Shown here: positions 61,810-64,000 of the stretch, piece by piece
How the letters are laid out: each line of letters opens with the position of its first letter
Numbering within the stretch: the stretch's first letter is position 1
NCBI RefSeq assembly: GCF_004798865.1
Contig: NW_025336481.1
Span: 32,710,299-32,774,298, forward strand
Origin: Varanus komodoensis
Taxonomy: Eukaryota > Chordata > Lepidosauria > Squamata > Varanidae
DNA: 64,000 nt
Direction: 5' to 3'
Notes under the pieces: generated by a model
The model's database searches: none
Told to the model about the DNA's origin: nothing
What the model saw: the letters and a program-made list of their open reading frames with translations, nothing else
Made by a program: the position numbers and the translations under genes

Positions 61810-62160
61810 TTAGAGGATCTGGAAGGATCATTTTCACTACATGGCAAGAGGTAGCCGATTTCTGATATTCTTAGAGCAATAAGGGCCTACAGGTATGGGA
61901 TGAGGTGGATCTGAGATGATGGATTTTGGGAGTCCAAGAGAAAATGATCTGGCAGGATAACATGACCCTCTGTGTCTGTTTTTCCACTGCTGCATCAGAT
62001 TCATTATTACAGTGCTGCGATGAAAAATGACAGATGTGACAGTAATGTGACCTTAGATGATGGATTTGGGCAGCAGTGAAGCTAGTTAGGGGGAAAAAAA
62101 TGATCCAGTAGGATCATTTTCACCACTGTGTTGGCAGTAGACATTGGATTCATTTATAGT
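61810..62160. repeat. Diverged tandem repeat, about 2.5 units of 130-156 bp
   Basis: GGATCTGGAAGGATCATTTT at 61815, AATGATCTGGCAGGATAACA near 61943 and AATGATCCAGTAGGATCATT near 62099 start related units. AGATGATGGATTTTGGG near 61914 and AGATGATGGATTTGGG near 62054 recur in step. CAGATTCATTATTACAGTG and TGGATTCATTTATAGTG also correspond. The unit is not one I recognise. Confidence 0.6.
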
Positions 62161-63453
62161 GAACAGATGTGATGTACATTTAGATTTTTGCTGGAGTATA
62201 AAATGCGAGGTGGAAAAAGAAATCAACAAGCACGAGAAGTGTGCTTTCTGCCACTGTATTTTATTTTATCATCTTCCTCTGAATCCTCTTGCACATATTG
62301 TTTGGGATGATTTTCTCTGGTTCTCCCCTTCCTGGGCAATCACATTTATCTCTGTCCCTGTATTAATCTGCAGAAAAGAATACTTGGAAATAAAAAAAGA
62401 ACTCACCCCGCACCAAAAAAAGTAATTGGACACTTCTGAAAACTCATACTTCACTCCTTATACAATTCCTACTCTGTCCTCCTCTTCCCATCGTTCACTC
62501 CTCTAAATGACCATCCAAGTGGGCTTATATTTTAACATAGTGCTCGACAGAATTGGAGTTGTATTGCAGGAGGTAGAAGCTCTGTGATAAGCGTGCTGAA
62601 TAACTTACACGCGGAGACCAAGTTCCATTTCGTAAAAACTCATGGGCTTCCCTCCCCTGGTTGGTGGAACTGAAGGCAAAATGGGTGGGGCTGAAGATAC
62701 ACACATATTTTTGTCTAAGGTTCTTAGTTCTACTCACCAAACCTTAGGATAAGTTTCTACATTTCTGGACTGGAGAAAATGTTGCACAAAATCAGGGAAA
62801 TCGCCAAATGATCATGGTTGGGGAAAGAGAGTGAGGCCCGGGAAAAGGGTACAGCCATTTTGGGGAGCTCAGAGTGCCAGCTTGGGACTCCAAGAGAATT
62901 GGAGTTGGCTTCAGGTACTGCACCCTTGGTGAGGTAAGGAAGACAATGCTGATGCACCATGAACACAACCCTTTCTACCCATACTAGCACATAGAAAGAA
63001 GTGCTGTAGTTGCAATGCATTTTGATATGCTCACAAAAGAATTATAGAGCTGTGATGCTTACACACAGACTTCTTTATTGCTGGGGATATTAAGTCTTTT
63101 ATGAGCTCTGAGCCTGATTACACAAGAAAATGGAAAGCTTCACAGATGGAATCAAGTACTTTTGCCATAGTTTCCAGCACTAATTCAAACCACCTTCAGA
63201 ATGCCTTGGCATTACTGGGCATATGGGCTGGGAGTTTTTCAAATCTAAAATGGACCAGAAACTCATGCATCTGATGCAATGGACTCTACTCTATGAAAGC
63301 TGTCACCATCATATTAAGCCACTGTTGGCTTCTGCTGCGACACTCAAACATTGTTATCACCATAAAAACAGAGATTCAAGCTCAGGACACAATCTTATGC
63401 AAGCCTGAACAGGGAAAAGAGTCTTGGTTCCCACCTGTGCTGAATTGCATAAC

Positions 63454-63455
<2 letters not shown>

Positions 63456-63518
<63 letters not shown>
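63456..63518. repeat. Compound CT/CA microsatellite
   Basis: About 19 CT units (63456-63494) run directly into about 12 CA units (to 63518) with no interruption, so it is probably highly polymorphic. Confidence 0.97.
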
Positions 63519-63696
63519 GTTTTTAAAATTGTCATTTCTAACTGAACACCATTTAGGACTGCTTGTGATGTTCATAGGAACATAAACTGCATGCAGGTTA
63601 AAGTTCAGAATCTCAATTTGAATGGGAAAAAGTAAGACAGTCCCTTCCCTTTAGTGTTTTAAAATTATTTAATTTGTTTCTATGCCACTGAAAAGG

Positions 63697-64000
63697 GATG
63701 CAGTGGCACAATGAGTTAAACTACTGAGCCACTGGGCTGGTTGATCGAAAGGTCGACAGTTCAAATCTGCAGAGGGGGTGAGCTCCCGTACTCTGTCCCA
63801 GCTCCTGCCAACCTTGCAGTTTGAAAGCATACAAATGCAAGTATATTAAAACGTACCACTTTGGTGGGAAGGTAACAGCATTCCGTGCACCTCCGTGTTT
63901 AGTCATGCTGGCCACATGACCATGGAAACTGCCTGTGGACAAACGCTGGCTCACTCTGCTAGGAAAAAGAGATGAGCACCGCCCCAAAGAGTCAGACATG
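63697..64000 (+). mobile_element. Sauria-type tRNA-derived SINE, cut by the window edge
   Basis: The head reads GGCACAATGAGTTAAACTAC, TGAGCCACTGGGCTGGTTGA and AGGTCGACAGTTCAAATCTG, a tRNA-like promoter with box B (GTTCAAATC). The body has GGTGAGCTCCCGTACTCTGT, CCCAGCTCCTGCCAACC and GGCCACATGACCATGGAAAC, then GAGTCAGACATG at the edge. This is the Sauria SINE of squamates; its 3' end, related to Bov-B LINEs, should continue beyond 64,000. It is the strongest single marker for the squamate origin of the window. Confidence 0.85.

Larger units (their letters stand above)
58171..63696. other. Upstream flank of FAT1, no gene seen
   Basis: Beyond the distal island the sequence becomes AT-rich and repeat-bearing: a CR1 3' end at 58.7 kb, a remnant of the short palindromic repeat near 60.35 kb, a diverged tandem repeat at 61.8-62.15 kb and a CT/CA microsatellite at 63.46 kb. 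Open frames are short and lack recognisable domains. No neighbouring gene of FAT1 reaches into the window. Confidence 0.7.

Overview
The window is vertebrate genomic DNA, most likely from a squamate reptile (lizard or snake). It holds the 5' part of one host gene, the giant protocadherin FAT1, on the minus strand. The squamate assignment rests on a Sauria-type tRNA-derived SINE at the right edge, CR1 and L2/L3-type LINE pieces, a very common squamate short palindromic repeat, and a FAT1 protein close to but distinct from the mammalian one. I cannot name the species.

Layout from right to left, the direction of FAT1 transcription. 58.2-64 kb is upstream flank with repeats and no gene seen. 52.6-58.2 kb is GC- and CpG-rich, with two dense CpG islands about 4 kb apart, each holding good minus-strand splice donors; the non-coding first exon should lie here. 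46.93-53/57 kb is intron 1. 43,655-46,932 is the large first coding exon (conventional exon 2): signal peptide and about nine cadherin repeats, 3,259 coding bases, open throughout. 10,742-43,654 is a 32.9 kb intron 2. 10,427-10,741 is exon 3 (315 bases). 1-10,426 is the start of intron 3. About 3.6 kb of the 64 kb is coding. The other roughly 31 exons of FAT1 lie beyond the left edge.

The introns carry many decayed mobile elements: CR1 pieces (an ORF1 esterase domain, a reverse transcriptase C-terminal piece and two 3' ends), at least four L2/L3-like LINE pieces (one with endonuclease and RT C-terminus joined by a large deletion), a 5S rRNA-derived SINE, tRNA-derived SINEs, two Tigger-like elements with TA target duplications, a probable hAT-like element, small palindromic MITEs, several tandem duplications and microsatellites.

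I found no evidence of a new multi-gene system. The points most worth a second look are: two possible FAT1 promoters with a plausible divergent transcript, a possible intronic polyadenylation site just after exon 2 that would give a secreted short FAT1 ectodomain, the concentration of one short palindromic repeat around the promoter region, a Tigger-like element with a GC-rich internal repeat and foldback, and a perfect 44-bp tandem triplication in intron 1.
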